A DNA stretch of 64,000 nt from Chloroflexus sp034434295 (GTDB lineage: Bacteria > Chloroflexota > Chloroflexia > Chloroflexales > Chloroflexaceae). The position numbers were made by a program, and so were the translations under genes. Shown here in pieces: positions 45,431 through 54,485 of this stretch. The notes below the pieces were generated by a model. The model was not told the origin of the DNA and ran no database searches. It saw nothing but the letters and a program-made list of their open reading frames with translations. The stretch is taken from NCBI RefSeq assembly GCF_034434295.1, contig NZ_DAOTZQ010000084.1, forward strand, positions 14,322-78,321. Reading direction: 5' to 3'. Position 1 is the first letter of the stretch. The number at the start of each line of letters is the position of its first letter.

Positions 45431-45780
45431 AGAACCTGTTTCAAAAAACATTTACGAGAAGTTATCTCATTCATTCTTGACCGTCTCTATGCTCGTAACG
45501 AGCACATCCAGCATCCCCGTGACCAACAGGGTCAACGGCGTGCCACGCGCTGGATCATGAGCAACGGCTGCTGCGGCGGTCATGCTGCCGTACTCCAAAC
45601 TCCGCGACACGCGCATAGTGAGCGGGTAAGGCAACCAATCCAGCGCATGATGGTACGACCGGAGCTTCGCTCTGCCAACGGGTCAGGAGCCGGGTAGACT
45701 GTCATTGACGATTGGCAAGCGTTCAGGTGCCTGGGCGATAGTCTGCATGCACGACAGCACAGCTTTTTTGAAATGAGTTC
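45431..45780 (+). mobile_element. Family-1 MITE-like element, full length
   Basis: 350 bp between AGAACCTGTTTCAAAAAAC and TTTTTTGAAATGAGTTC, the best-conserved inverted termini of the family. The interior matches the copy at 54604 along its whole length, including CCGTGACCAACAGGGTCAACGG. The central palindrome is slightly mutated. It ends 21 bp from the stop codon of the cyclophilin gene. Confidence 0.7.
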
Positions 45781-45801
45781 CAAAGCCTAAACAGACGTTA
45801 C

Positions 45802-46284
45802 CTACAACTCCTGCACCGTCACTTTTGTCATTTTGTCGCCTTGTTTAATGGCGTAAACGACATCCATGCCGGCGACAACTCGCCCAAAGACGGTATGACG
45901 CCCGTTCAAGTGTGGCTGTGGCGTGTGGGTAATGAAGAACTGGCTGCCATTGGTGTTGGGGCCGGCATTTGCCATCGAAATTACGCCGGCTTCATGGGTG
46001 AGCGGGTTGCCAACTACTTCATCGCGAAACCGGTAGCCAGGGCCACCGCTTCCGCGTCCGGTGGGGTCACCTCCCTGAATTACAAAGTCTTTGATAACGC
46101 GGTGGAACGTCAGGCCATCGTAGAACCCTTCGCGTACCAGGAAAACGAAGTTGTTGACAGTGAGTGGGGCGTGTTGCGGATAGAGATCAAGTTCAATCGT
46201 CCCGCGTGTTGTTTCCATTGTGACCCGATATGTCTTACTGACATCAATTTGCATTGCAGGTGGACTGCTCCACTGTTTTGCCAC
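45802..46284 (-). CDS. Cyclophilin-type peptidyl-prolyl isomerase
   Basis: 160 residues, a compact cytoplasmic cyclophilin without signal peptide. The active-site stretch FHRVIKDFVIQGGDPTGRG and the GSQFFITHTPQPHLNGRHTV segment are both intact. It speeds cis-trans proline isomerisation in protein folding. GTG 46284 is preceded by AGGAG at 8 nt. It is the last gene of a minus-strand series starting at 51978, though a 119-bp gap to the VWA gene suggests separate transcription. Confidence 0.94.
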   Translation of the reverse strand: MAKQWSSPPAMQIDVSKTYRVTMETTRGTIELDLYPQHAPLTVNNFVFLVREGFYDGLTFHRVIKDFVIQGGDPTGRGSGGPGYRFRDEVVGNPLTHEAGVISMANAGPNTNGSQFFITHTPQPHLNGRHTVFGRVVAGMDVVYAIKQGDKMTKVTVQEL

Positions 46285-46403
46285 GGTTGTTCTCCTGTGT
46301 TATTCGGCGGATACCACTGTTATTATACCTCTTACCGGGGTGGGAAACCTCTCATAGGGAGCTTACCGGCTATTCTGTTCAGGCACGAACGGGATTAACT
46401 GCG

Positions 46404-47744
46404 TCACCCCTGCTGCGTTCCCAGCCGGCGGGTGGCGTAGGTTAATTCTTTGGCCGTGGTACTCGACTGATGATTGTGGGCGAGTGCCGTTGCTTCTGCC
46501 ATTGCCAGTGCAGCCAGATCGGGTTCGGCCAGCTCGTAAAGACGATTGGCAAGTTGCCGGAGAGTCTGGGCAGCCATCGCATAATCGCCCTGTTGACGGG
46601 CCTGATCGGCCCGCTGCTGAAGCGTGGCGATGGTTGCCCGACTGATGATCGGCAGGAGTTCGGATGGTGGGTTGATAGCATTCGGCACATAATGAGCCAC
46701 TACGTCGTGGATGATGTGTGATTGACCGCTGTTAAGGTGAAGACGCGCCAGACGGCGTTGTTGACCGGCTGTACCAGGTGCGACCAGAAACTCAACCAAA
46801 AGCCGCACCTCCTCGCCGTGACGGAGATCACCAAGGTGAATAGTTAGACGCCGGCCGTGTTCAGTGCTCAACGGGTTCAGGACGGTGAGCGTTGGTGTCA
46901 GGCGGGTGATGCGGCGTATGCTAACTGTTTGTGGCAGGTTGCATTGTAGCGTAAGCGCCTGCGCCGTTGTTTGCCGTGCATTCTCAAGTTCAGCAGCAAT
47001 AATCGCCGGAATGTCGGCAGCGTCATACACAAAACCGGCCCGTCCGCCGCTCAGATCGGCGAGTTGGGTGAGCAAATGTTCTTCAAATGATCCACCGAGG
47101 CCAACCGTGCTCAGGCTGATCCCACGGGCTGCCGCCTCTCGCGCCAGCGTCAGACACAGGGTCTGATCGGTCGTAAAACCATCGGTGATCAAGACAATCC
47201 GCCGCACGGTTGCATCATCAGCAGCGACAAACTGCGCCAGCGCCAGTTGCAGACCCTGGGCGAGATTGGTGGTTTCACCCAGGCGCAACGCCGGCAGACG
47301 GGCAATGGCTGCCACCAGTTCTGCCCGTCGGCTCCCAGGAATCCCAGACGCAAGTACAATTGCATCGCTGGCACAGGCAATCAATCCCAGGCGGTCGTTG
47401 TGATCAAGGCGCTCGATCAGACTATGTAAGGCGTGGGTGGTATAGTCGATAGGACTCCGATACCGGCTGCGCTGCTCGGAAGAGAGCGGATTGTTGAGTT
47501 GCCAGACCGGTACTCCATCGACTAAAACTTCGTGAGCACCGCTGCCACGCACAATGTCGCGAAACTGCTGTTCATTAAGGATTGGGATGCGCATTGAGCG
47601 GCTGGAATCGGCGACAATGGTCATGTGAAGCGGCAAACCGGTCGTACCGGCTGCCGCGATGGTGAGATGCAGATACGCGACTTGCGGCTGGTTGAGCGCC
47701 GGGATAGCGATTGGCTCAGGTGTACAGCGTATATGCAGCGGCAT
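46404..47744 (-). CDS. von Willebrand factor A domain protein
   Basis: 446 residues. The VWA domain shows MIDAS motif DSSRSM near residue 44, the TTNLAQGL Thr loop and LITDGFTTD. The C-terminal part has a beta-rich stretch (VLNPLSTEHGRRLTIHLGDL) and a TPR-like helical tail. It resembles Ca-activated-channel-type VWA proteins. There is no signal peptide. ATG 47744 follows GAGG by about 10 nt; the frame to TTG 47813 would overlap the stop of the upstream gene. Confidence 0.82.
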   Translation of the reverse strand: MPLHIRCTPEPIAIPALNQPQVAYLHLTIAAAGTTGLPLHMTIVADSSRSMRIPILNEQQFRDIVRGSGAHEVLVDGVPVWQLNNPLSSEQRSRYRSPIDYTTHALHSLIERLDHNDRLGLIACASDAIVLASGIPGSRRAELVAAIARLPALRLGETTNLAQGLQLALAQFVAADDATVRRIVLITDGFTTDQTLCLTLAREAAARGISLSTVGLGGSFEEHLLTQLADLSGGRAGFVYDAADIPAIIAAELENARQTTAQALTLQCNLPQTVSIRRITRLTPTLTVLNPLSTEHGRRLTIHLGDLRHGEEVRLLVEFLVAPGTAGQQRRLARLHLNSGQSHIIHDVVAHYVPNAINPPSELLPIISRATIATLQQRADQARQQGDYAMAAQTLRQLANRLYELAEPDLAALAMAEATALAHNHQSSTTAKELTYATRRLGTQQG

Positions 47745-47809
47745 AGACTGCTGTCCTCTGCTGGTAGCCTGCTTGTTGCGTAAATGTTGATGCAGGTGGT
47801 TATTGTATG

Positions 47810-48181
47810 TCAATTACACTGTGCCGGTAATGGCTGATCGCTGAACGTAATCTCCAGCACGGTTCCATTGTTGTACGTTGTTACCCTTCGCGTGCGGGGG
47901 ATTGATACCAGTTCATTGGAGCCGGCGATACGAATACACGAATCGACGCTTGTCGTTTCAACCGTCTCGCGAATACCGCCGCGTGTGAAACCGACGATAT
48001 ACTCTTGGGCTATAGCCAGCTTAACCGGCTGGAGAAATCCGACGCCAAGGAGGCCCAGAGCCAGTACTGCAAATACGAAGAGCCAGAGTGTGCAACCAAA
48101 GCGTCGCTTTGGTTTCGCCGGTGGTTTCTGGTTAGCAGTTGCCGGTGGTTTGGCAGGTTGAGTAGCCTGTTGCGATGCCAT
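47810..48181 (-). CDS. Small single-pass membrane protein, function unknown
   Basis: 123 residues. A Lys/Pro/Gln-rich N-terminus (PAKPPATANQKPPAKPKRR) precedes one transmembrane helix (LWLFVFAVLALGLLGVGFL) and an approximately 70-residue outer domain with two cysteines (SCIRI and the near-terminal AQC). I do not recognise the family. It lies between the carboxylase and VWA genes on the same strand, so it could be an accessory of the VWA protein. Confidence 0.65.
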   Translation of the reverse strand: MASQQATQPAKPPATANQKPPAKPKRRFGCTLWLFVFAVLALGLLGVGFLQPVKLAIAQEYIVGFTRGGIRETVETTSVDSCIRIAGSNELVSIPRTRRVTTYNNGTVLEITFSDQPLPAQCN

Positions 48182-48207
48182 ACGTTGCCTGTTATCTCTC
48201 AGAGTAG

Positions 48208-50172
48208 CTATTCCGATACCGATATTGGTTCAAGGTCAACGAGGTGAGCGCCAGCCGCGACGCTGGCACCGGCCTGGTAAGGCAGACGACGGACAATGCC
48301 AGCATACGGAGCAACTACCGTGTGCTCCATCTTCATCGCCTCCAACACGAGTAGTGGTTGCCCTTCGCGTACCTGCTCGCCGACGGCAACGTGGATACGC
48401 ACAATGGTGCCGGGCATCGGCGCATTGAAGCTGGCCGCATTCTGATCACCACTGCGCGTCACGCTATCGGCGGTCAGTGGAGCTGGACGGGTAAGATGGT
48501 ACGCTTCACCACGCCATGCAATCAGCCAGCCGTCATCGGCCTGCGCAAAGAAGAACTGTTGGCGTTGCCCATCAATGTCCAGGGCCAGTTCGTGGTTGCC
48601 ACGATAGACCAGTGTTGTCTGCACACTCCAGCCATCGCCATGGATGTGCCAGCCGCTGGTTGTCGGCGCTACCCGCAGGCGGTGATCACCATGGGAGCTA
48701 AAAGTGAGCGGGATCGTGTCGCCACCCAGGCGCCAGGCCCTGGCCAGCGGATCGCGAGCCGGTGGCTCGGCGGTAACGGTCAGGACGGCGGCGGCGACCA
48801 GCACTTCGCACGGTGGTGGTGCGGGTGGCGGAACCAGTCCTTCATGTTCGTTCAGGAAGCCGGTATGGGTAGCGCCGGCAGCAAATGCCGGGTGTCCGGC
48901 AATCGCTTGCAAGAGCGGTAAATTGGTCGTTGGCCCCAACACTGCCATCTCGCGCAGTGCCCGCCGCAGCCGGGCAACTGCCTGCTGACGATCAGCCCCG
49001 GCCACAATAATCTTGGCCAACAGCGGGTCATAATGGACGGTCACTTCATCCCCGCTGGTCAGGCCGGCATCGACACGCACGCCCGGCCCTTGTGGCGGCA
49101 CAAACAGCGCCACCTTCCCAACTGCCGGCAGATAGGTGCGAGGGTCTTCGGCGTAGAGACGTACTTCAATTGCATGACCGCGCACCGTGACATCCTCTTG
49201 TCGGAACGGAAGTGGTTGACCGGCGGCAATCGCGATCTGCAAATGCACCAGATCATAACCGCAAATCAGTTCAGTGACCGGGTGCTCAACCTGCAAGCGA
49301 GTGTTCATCTCCAGAAAGTAGAATTCACCATCGGGGGTAAGAATGAATTCAACCGTACCGGCATTAACGTACCCTGCCGCTCGTGCGACAGCCACCGCAG
49401 CCTGGCCCATCGCGTTGCGTAGAGCATGGGTCAGCGCCGGTGATGGTGCTTCTTCGACCACCTTCTGGTGACGGCGCTGGATTGAACAGTCGCGCTCACC
49501 GAGGTGAACGATATTGCCATGCTGATCGGCCAGCACCTGAATCTCAACATGACGGGGGCGGATGACGAGACGCTCAATGATCAGTCGGTCATCGCCGAAG
49601 GCGGCACGAGCTTCACGGCGGGCACCTTCGATAGCGGCGGGTACCGCGCTCAGATCGCCAACGGAACGCATGCCTTTGCCACCGCCACCAGCACTCGCCT
49701 TAATCAGCAGTGGTGGCCCGATACGGTGCGCCTCGGCCAGCAGGCGCTCATCACTCTGATCTTCACCATCATACCCTGGCACAACCGGCACACCGGCGGC
49801 CTGAGCCAGTGCGCGTGCTTCCGCTTTGCCACCCATGGCGGCAATGGCAGATGGTGGCGGGCCGATAAACGTGATCCCAGCCGCTGCACACTGTTCGGCC
49901 AGTTTGACACTCTCGCTAAGAAAGCCGTAACCGGGGTGTATCGCCTGGGCACCCAGTTGAAGCGCTGCTTCAACAATCGCCTCGGCACGTAAATAGCTTT
50001 GTGCGGCAGGTGGTGGGCCGATCAGGGCGGCAGCGTCGGCCATGCGCACGTGCAGCGCACCGGCATCGGCAGTCGAGTAAACAACCACCGGGCTAATACC
50101 CAGCTCGCGACAGGCGCGGATAATACGCACGGCAATCTCGCCGCGATTAGCGATCAGGATACGGTTGAACAT
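48208..50172 (-). CDS. Acyl-CoA carboxylase alpha subunit (biotin carboxylase-BCCP fusion)
   Basis: 654 residues. Biotin carboxylase domain 1-450: NRILIANRGEIAVRIIRACR, ATP-grasp KASAGGGGKGM, and the MNTRLQVEHPVTE active site. A linker leads to a C-terminal biotinyl domain with LVLEAMKMEHTVVAPYAG. This layout is that of propionyl-, methylcrotonyl- or geranyl-CoA carboxylase alpha subunits; the substrate is set by a beta subunit that is not in the window. Its ATG overlaps the upstream LLM gene by 19 nt, so the two are likely cotranscribed. Confidence 0.92.
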   Translation of the reverse strand: MFNRILIANRGEIAVRIIRACRELGISPVVVYSTADAGALHVRMADAAALIGPPPAAQSYLRAEAIVEAALQLGAQAIHPGYGFLSESVKLAEQCAAAGITFIGPPPSAIAAMGGKAEARALAQAAGVPVVPGYDGEDQSDERLLAEAHRIGPPLLIKASAGGGGKGMRSVGDLSAVPAAIEGARREARAAFGDDRLIIERLVIRPRHVEIQVLADQHGNIVHLGERDCSIQRRHQKVVEEAPSPALTHALRNAMGQAAVAVARAAGYVNAGTVEFILTPDGEFYFLEMNTRLQVEHPVTELICGYDLVHLQIAIAAGQPLPFRQEDVTVRGHAIEVRLYAEDPRTYLPAVGKVALFVPPQGPGVRVDAGLTSGDEVTVHYDPLLAKIIVAGADRQQAVARLRRALREMAVLGPTTNLPLLQAIAGHPAFAAGATHTGFLNEHEGLVPPPAPPPCEVLVAAAVLTVTAEPPARDPLARAWRLGGDTIPLTFSSHGDHRLRVAPTTSGWHIHGDGWSVQTTLVYRGNHELALDIDGQRQQFFFAQADDGWLIAWRGEAYHLTRPAPLTADSVTRSGDQNAASFNAPMPGTIVRIHVAVGEQVREGQPLLVLEAMKMEHTVVAPYAGIVRRLPYQAGASVAAGAHLVDLEPISVSE

Positions 50173-51152
50173 GGGCGTAATTTGGGCAAAACCGCTTCTC
50201 CGTAGGCTTTAATCCATTCCGCTTGATTACGACCAACGTTATGCACGTAAATCTCGTCGAAGCCGAGATCGATGAACTGTTGCAGGTGAGCGCGATGTTG
50301 GTCGAGATCGGATGAAATCAGTACCCGGCCACGAAAATCTTCCGGGCGTACCAGCTTTGCCATCGCGGCAAAATCCTCCGGCGAACGAATATCCTGCTTG
50401 GGGAAGTTCATGCCACCGTTCGGCCATTCGGTGAGTGCATTCTGCAACGCCTCTTCATCGGTTGGTGCCCACGAGACGTGCAACTGCAACAACTTGGGCA
50501 TTTGATCGGGGTCTTTTCCGGCTTCACGGGCACCGGCGGCAAAATCGGCCAGAATGCGGCGCAGTTTGTCGGGGGCAGCCCCCGGCGTGATCAGGCCATC
50601 ACATGTTCGCCCTGCCCAGCGCAGCGTTTGCGGGCCGGTAGCGGCAATATAGATTGGTACCGGTTCTTCAGGCAGTGTCCAAAGCCGGACTTTATTCATC
50701 CGAAAATAACGGCCCCGATAACGGGTCTCTTTGCCGCTGAGTAGCTTCTGAATAATCTCGGTTGCTTCCTGGAGCATCTCGAAGCGGACGAGCGGTTCCG
50801 GCCATTCCCCGGCAACCACATTTTCGTTCAGCAATTCACCACTACCCAATCCCAGCCAAAAGCGACCAGGGAACATTGCACCTAGCGTTGCTGCGGCCTG
50901 GGCAATGACCGCCGGATGGGTACGGAACGAGGGGCAGGTGACGCCTGGCCCAAACCGATGATTCGTTACCACTCCCAGGGCACCCATCCAGCTATACACG
51001 AACGCATTATGGCCTTGAGCCGGCACCCATGGCTGAAAATGATCGGCAGCCATTACTCCCCGAAATCCATACTGTTCGGCCAGCCGACAATGTTCGAGGA
51101 GTTCATTGGGATGGAACTGTTCCAGTGCTGCTGATAAACCAATCGTTGCCAC
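50154..51152 (-). CDS. LLM-class F420-dependent oxidoreductase (G6PDH-like)
   Basis: 332 residues, TIM-barrel luciferase-like fold. ATIGLSAALEQFHPNELLEH, VMAADHFQPWVPAQGHNAFV and GSGELLNENVVAGEWP match the F420-dependent glucose-6-phosphate dehydrogenase group. It would pass hydride from its substrate to coenzyme F420; the sugar substrate is unproven. GTG 51152 has AAGGG 8 nt upstream; the open frame to 51290 lacks a binding site. It overlaps the carboxylase gene. Confidence 0.88.
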   Translation of the reverse strand: MATIGLSAALEQFHPNELLEHCRLAEQYGFRGVMAADHFQPWVPAQGHNAFVYSWMGALGVVTNHRFGPGVTCPSFRTHPAVIAQAAATLGAMFPGRFWLGLGSGELLNENVVAGEWPEPLVRFEMLQEATEIIQKLLSGKETRYRGRYFRMNKVRLWTLPEEPVPIYIAATGPQTLRWAGRTCDGLITPGAAPDKLRRILADFAAGAREAGKDPDQMPKLLQLHVSWAPTDEEALQNALTEWPNGGMNFPKQDIRSPEDFAAMAKLVRPEDFRGRVLISSDLDQHRAHLQQFIDLGFDEIYVHNVGRNQAEWIKAYGEAVLPKLRPCSTVS

Positions 51153-51270
51153 GTGATCTACCCTTGTATTGTGTTCAGCGAGGTCTGTTGCATAGTATAC
51201 CACGGTGGTAAGGACTCTTCCGCGATAAAGCACTCTCGCAAACGACTGGCGTTGGGTGGGTACGGCCTTG

Positions 51271-51978
51271 CTATGGCGCCGGTACCGCAATCGTGATCAA
51301 GCGATGCGTCAATTCCACATTCCCATCAACAATCACCCGATCCCCAATACACGAGACCAGGGTGAGCCGTTCGTCGCCAGTGGGCAGAATGTACTGTACT
51401 TGGTCGGGGGTTACCCGCTCTTTACGGGCGACGACGTAGCGAAAAGCGGTGCCGTCGGCGCTGTAGAGCAGGATTTCGCTGCCGTTCTGCAACCGATCAA
51501 TGTTGGCAAATGGGGCTGGAATCTGGGGGGCTTTGCGAAAACGCAAGACATGACCCCACAGCACGATATTTTCTCCCTGTCCCGGTTTGGCGCTGTAGAT
51601 GTACCAGCCGACATCGTGATCGGGCACGATGGGAACATTTTGCGCGTCCAGGCCAACCGGTATCAACTCGCGGTTGAGATTAATCTCTGGAATGACCAGG
51701 CGCACCGGGGTGCGGTCGCCAACCGGTGGCATGGTTGGGGTTGTTGATGGAGCAGGTGTGGGTGGTTGGGTTGGAGTGGCTGATGGTGTCGCCGTAGCGG
51801 TGGGTGCGTGGGTTGGGGTTGCCGAGGGGGTGAGCGAAGGTTGGGGGCTTGGCAATCGCTCCGCTGTCGGTGTTATGAATGCTTCTGGCGTAGGTGATGG
51901 CACAGTAGCGCTGGCCGTCGTTCCACCGCACGCACTCACGAGAAGACAACCGGTCAAGACAATCAACAAAACTCGCAT
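51271..51978 (-). CDS. Sortase-family transpeptidase, lipoprotein-like
   Basis: 235 residues. The N-terminus is a signal peptide with lipobox-like LLVSACGG, followed by a Thr/Pro-rich linker, then a sortase domain (RLVIPEINLNRELIPVG) with the catalytic His in VLWGHV, Cys in LTLVSCIG and a downstream Arg in THRLITIAV. Such sortases in Chloroflexi may crosslink or anchor surface proteins. GAGG lies 9 nt before ATG 51978. No sorting-signal substrate is adjacent. Confidence 0.85.
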   Translation of the reverse strand: MRVLLIVLTGCLLVSACGGTTASATVPSPTPEAFITPTAERLPSPQPSLTPSATPTHAPTATATPSATPTQPPTPAPSTTPTMPPVGDRTPVRLVIPEINLNRELIPVGLDAQNVPIVPDHDVGWYIYSAKPGQGENIVLWGHVLRFRKAPQIPAPFANIDRLQNGSEILLYSADGTAFRYVVARKERVTPDQVQYILPTGDERLTLVSCIGDRVIVDGNVELTHRLITIAVPAP

Positions 51979-52132
51979 CACGATCCACCTCACTATATTC
52001 GGTGCCCTTTTCAGCCTACCACAATTCAGAGTTGGTGCCCACAGGCAATCTTCCCGGCAAGGCGACGGGATCGGTTATACTGAAAAAGATGCCGTTATCA
52101 ACGCCCGTAGGATCGCAGGAACGAGGCTCACC

Positions 52133-52804
52133 ATGCGCACGTTGACGGTTCATTATCTGGGGCAAATAGCCTACACCGCCGCCTGGGACATCCAGCGTCA
52201 ACTGGCTGCCGAGCGGTCGCGTGGGCAGATTGGCGATACGCTCCTCTTGCTGGAGCACCCGCCGACGATCACGCTGGGGAACAAGGCCCGACCCGATCAT
52301 GTGTTGGCGTCACCTGCCGAACTGGCAGCACGTGGTGTTGCCGTGGTACAGAGTGATCGGGGTGGCGAAGTGACCTATCATGCACCGGGTCAACTGGTTG
52401 CCTATCCGATCTTCAAACTCTCGCAGCATGGGAGCGATGTGGGCCGCTACGTGCGCGGTTTAGAAGAGAGTGTTATTCGCGTGTTAGCCGGTTACGGTCT
52501 GGTGGGTGAGCGGGTTGCCGGGTTGACCGGGGTCTGGGTGCGTAACGGTGCGGCAAAGATTTGTGCTATCGGCGTGAAACTCAGCGCGAGTGGGGTGACA
52601 ACCCATGGCCTGGCGCTCAACGTCGATCCCGATCTAAGCGGGTTTGACCTGATTGTGCCCTGTGGTATCACTGATCGCAGTGTGACCTCGCTGGCGTCTG
52701 AACTGGGGCAGGCACCAGCCCTCGCCGAGGTGGCCGATCACCTGATCGCACGGATAGGCGAGGTGTTTGCCCTTGAACCACGGGTTGAAACGCTGGCGAT
52801 ATAA
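52133..52804 (+). CDS. lipB: Octanoyltransferase (lipoate biosynthesis)
   Basis: 223 residues. Landmarks are LLLEHPPTITLG, QSDRGGEVTYHAPGQLVAYP, the catalytic Lys in AKICAIGVKL and catalytic Cys in IVPCGITDRSV. It transfers octanoyl from ACP to the E2/H lipoyl domains, the step before LipA. ATG 52133 has GAGG about 6 nt upstream; the frame is open far upstream because of the divergent sortase gene. lipA lies 4.5 kb downstream beyond the R-M locus. Confidence 0.95.
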   Translation: MRTLTVHYLGQIAYTAAWDIQRQLAAERSRGQIGDTLLLLEHPPTITLGNKARPDHVLASPAELAARGVAVVQSDRGGEVTYHAPGQLVAYPIFKLSQHGSDVGRYVRGLEESVIRVLAGYGLVGERVAGLTGVWVRNGAAKICAIGVKLSASGVTTHGLALNVDPDLSGFDLIVPCGITDRSVTSLASELGQAPALAEVADHLIARIGEVFALEPRVETLAI

Positions 52805-52821
52805 GGGTTTGGGTGGTGTTG

Positions 52822-52849
52822 CACCACAGAGGCACAGAGTGCACAGAGG
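52822..52849 (+). repeat. Left flanking CACCACAGAG repeat of the R-M region
   Basis: A 28-bp sequence (CACCACAGAGGCACAGAG, then TGCACAGAGG) that recurs at 55593-55620 with a single base difference and in the same orientation. A rearranged inverse copy follows at 52871-52898 (CCTCTGTGTCCGCCG...). Confidence 0.6.
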
Positions 52850-52911
52850 GTAGTAGACCGTTTTGGGCAACCTCTGTGTCCGCCGTGTCTTTGCAGTGTT
52901 CATAGCATTGC

Positions 52912-54483
52912 TCAGCGTTCTTCTCTTCCGGGTACCTCCGTCTCCTCTTCAGTGAAGCCATTTTGAAACAGAAGATACTGGTTTGCGCCCTGGGTAGACT
53001 CGGTAATTTGTCGTTCCGCGAGCAGTTGATCAACAGCAGCTTCTTTTCCCAACAATCGAGCAAGACGCCTGAGATCGAGTGCATTCAGCAAATGTCCCGT
53101 AATTGGTCGCTTGGCATCCCAGAAAATCCTGGATGACCAGAATGCTTTGGCCGGTTCGGATGTGACCAGCTCGTAGAGCAGGTTGCAGGCTTCTGCAGAA
53201 TAACAGGAAAAGAAGTAGCAGGTATCATCGAGCATGACCGGACGACCTGCATACGGTGGTACCTGTACGAATTCGAGTTTTTTGTAGAGACCTGAGATTG
53301 CAACCTTCCATGGAGCAAAAGAATACGATCCAACACCAAAGATAGAAAATCGTGGGCGGTTTTTGTATATCTGGCTCTTCCTTTTGTTTAACAGATGAGC
53401 GTGAGCAGTCAGGTAATGCCACGCTTTAGGCGCATGGGTCTTAAGATGGCTCGGATCGTCATTTGCTGCTCGCTGTGGAACCAGAATCCAGCGTTGTGGT
53501 CGGCGTCGGGCTGCCAGGTCAGCGCTCTTCAAGAGTGGGAAAAGTACTTCAGGTTCAATATCAACCTGTGTTCCCAGTCCGTTCACGAGCCTGTCACCTT
53601 CAACGTGCAGTTCCAAGACGTTACTGCAATCGTGCTTTATTCCTGACCGCCAGACCTTCAGGCTATTCCCTCCCAGCTCTTGCCAATGCGGAGGTAATGC
53701 AGTATCAGCCACCAGTATGCCTTCTCGTAACTCAAAGGTGCTGGCAGGTTGCACTGCATCCAGAGAATGAAACACCTGACACACCTTATCTGTGCGAGTT
53801 GGAGTAACCGGTACAAGTAGTAAACAGGCGTCGACCGTGGCACCGAAATGTGTGTGCGCGTCGATAAGATAGAGTGATGCTGTACCGGAGTGTATTCCGT
53901 TGTGCCCGGCGTATTTGAGCACCTTGCGGGCAACGGTTGTCTTGCAGAGCATTGCCAGCAGTCCGGTTTTATCCCTAAACCAGGAAATGATCTCTCTCAT
54001 TATCCATTCTGAAATGTCGAAGTTACTACTTCCGGTAAGTGCGTCAATACCACGAAGATGGTCGCGGTTTGCCTTTACGGGAAGATTCGTACTGCTAAGC
54101 GTGCTTAGTGCTGTGTTTGTGACCCATGGCGGGTTGCCAATCACCAGGAGTGGTTCTGGTAGTGCTGCAACAATATTTGTCCAGTCGGTACGAAAGAAGT
54201 CGGCCTGACATATTTCAACAGATGCATATGAATGAGAGTTGATGGGTGTAATGGTGTGTCGTGCCTGCGTGATATGTTGTGGATTGATATCAAACCCAAG
54301 AATGCGCGTTACACCTGGAAATGTTTCCAATGCTGCTTGAAGGAATGCCCCCGTCCCACAGGTGGGTTCGAGAATGGCAGCAGGCTGAAAGCCAGTTCGC
54401 GCAATCAGCGCACAAATATCTCTTGCCAGGCTAACAGGTGTTTGAAAATCTCCGAATTCAACGTTGCGAAGTTGTCGGTTCAT
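52912..54483 (-). CDS. N6-adenine-type DNA methyltransferase of a type II R-M system
   Basis: 523 residues. The SAM-binding motif I is EPTCGTGAFL (39-48) and the catalytic motif IV NPPW (117-120), the form used by amino-methyltransferases acting on adenine or cytosine. The N-terminal DFQTPVSLARDICALI is typical of stand-alone type II methylases. The long C-terminal half (EAFWSSRIFWDAK-type and GSYSFAPWKVAISGL) is probably target recognition. It starts 2 nt after the stop of a broken endonuclease gene, so it is now an orphan that may still methylate its site. Confidence 0.88.
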   Translation of the reverse strand: MNRQLRNVEFGDFQTPVSLARDICALIARTGFQPAAILEPTCGTGAFLQAALETFPGVTRILGFDINPQHITQARHTITPINSHSYASVEICQADFFRTDWTNIVAALPEPLLVIGNPPWVTNTALSTLSSTNLPVKANRDHLRGIDALTGSSNFDISEWIMREIISWFRDKTGLLAMLCKTTVARKVLKYAGHNGIHSGTASLYLIDAHTHFGATVDACLLLVPVTPTRTDKVCQVFHSLDAVQPASTFELREGILVADTALPPHWQELGGNSLKVWRSGIKHDCSNVLELHVEGDRLVNGLGTQVDIEPEVLFPLLKSADLAARRRPQRWILVPQRAANDDPSHLKTHAPKAWHYLTAHAHLLNKRKSQIYKNRPRFSIFGVGSYSFAPWKVAISGLYKKLEFVQVPPYAGRPVMLDDTCYFFSCYSAEACNLLYELVTSEPAKAFWSSRIFWDAKRPITGHLLNALDLRRLARLLGKEAAVDQLLAERQITESTQGANQYLLFQNGFTEEETEVPGREER

Positions 54484-54485
54484 GT

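Noticed and set aside
45841..46398. 185-residue plus-strand ORF
   Set aside because: It is the antisense shadow of the cyclophilin gene, whose active-site motifs are intact.
51629..52132. Upstream extension of lipB
   Set aside because: It is antisense to the sortase gene and its Thr/Pro linker; LipB homology begins at the ATG at 52133, which has a ribosome site.
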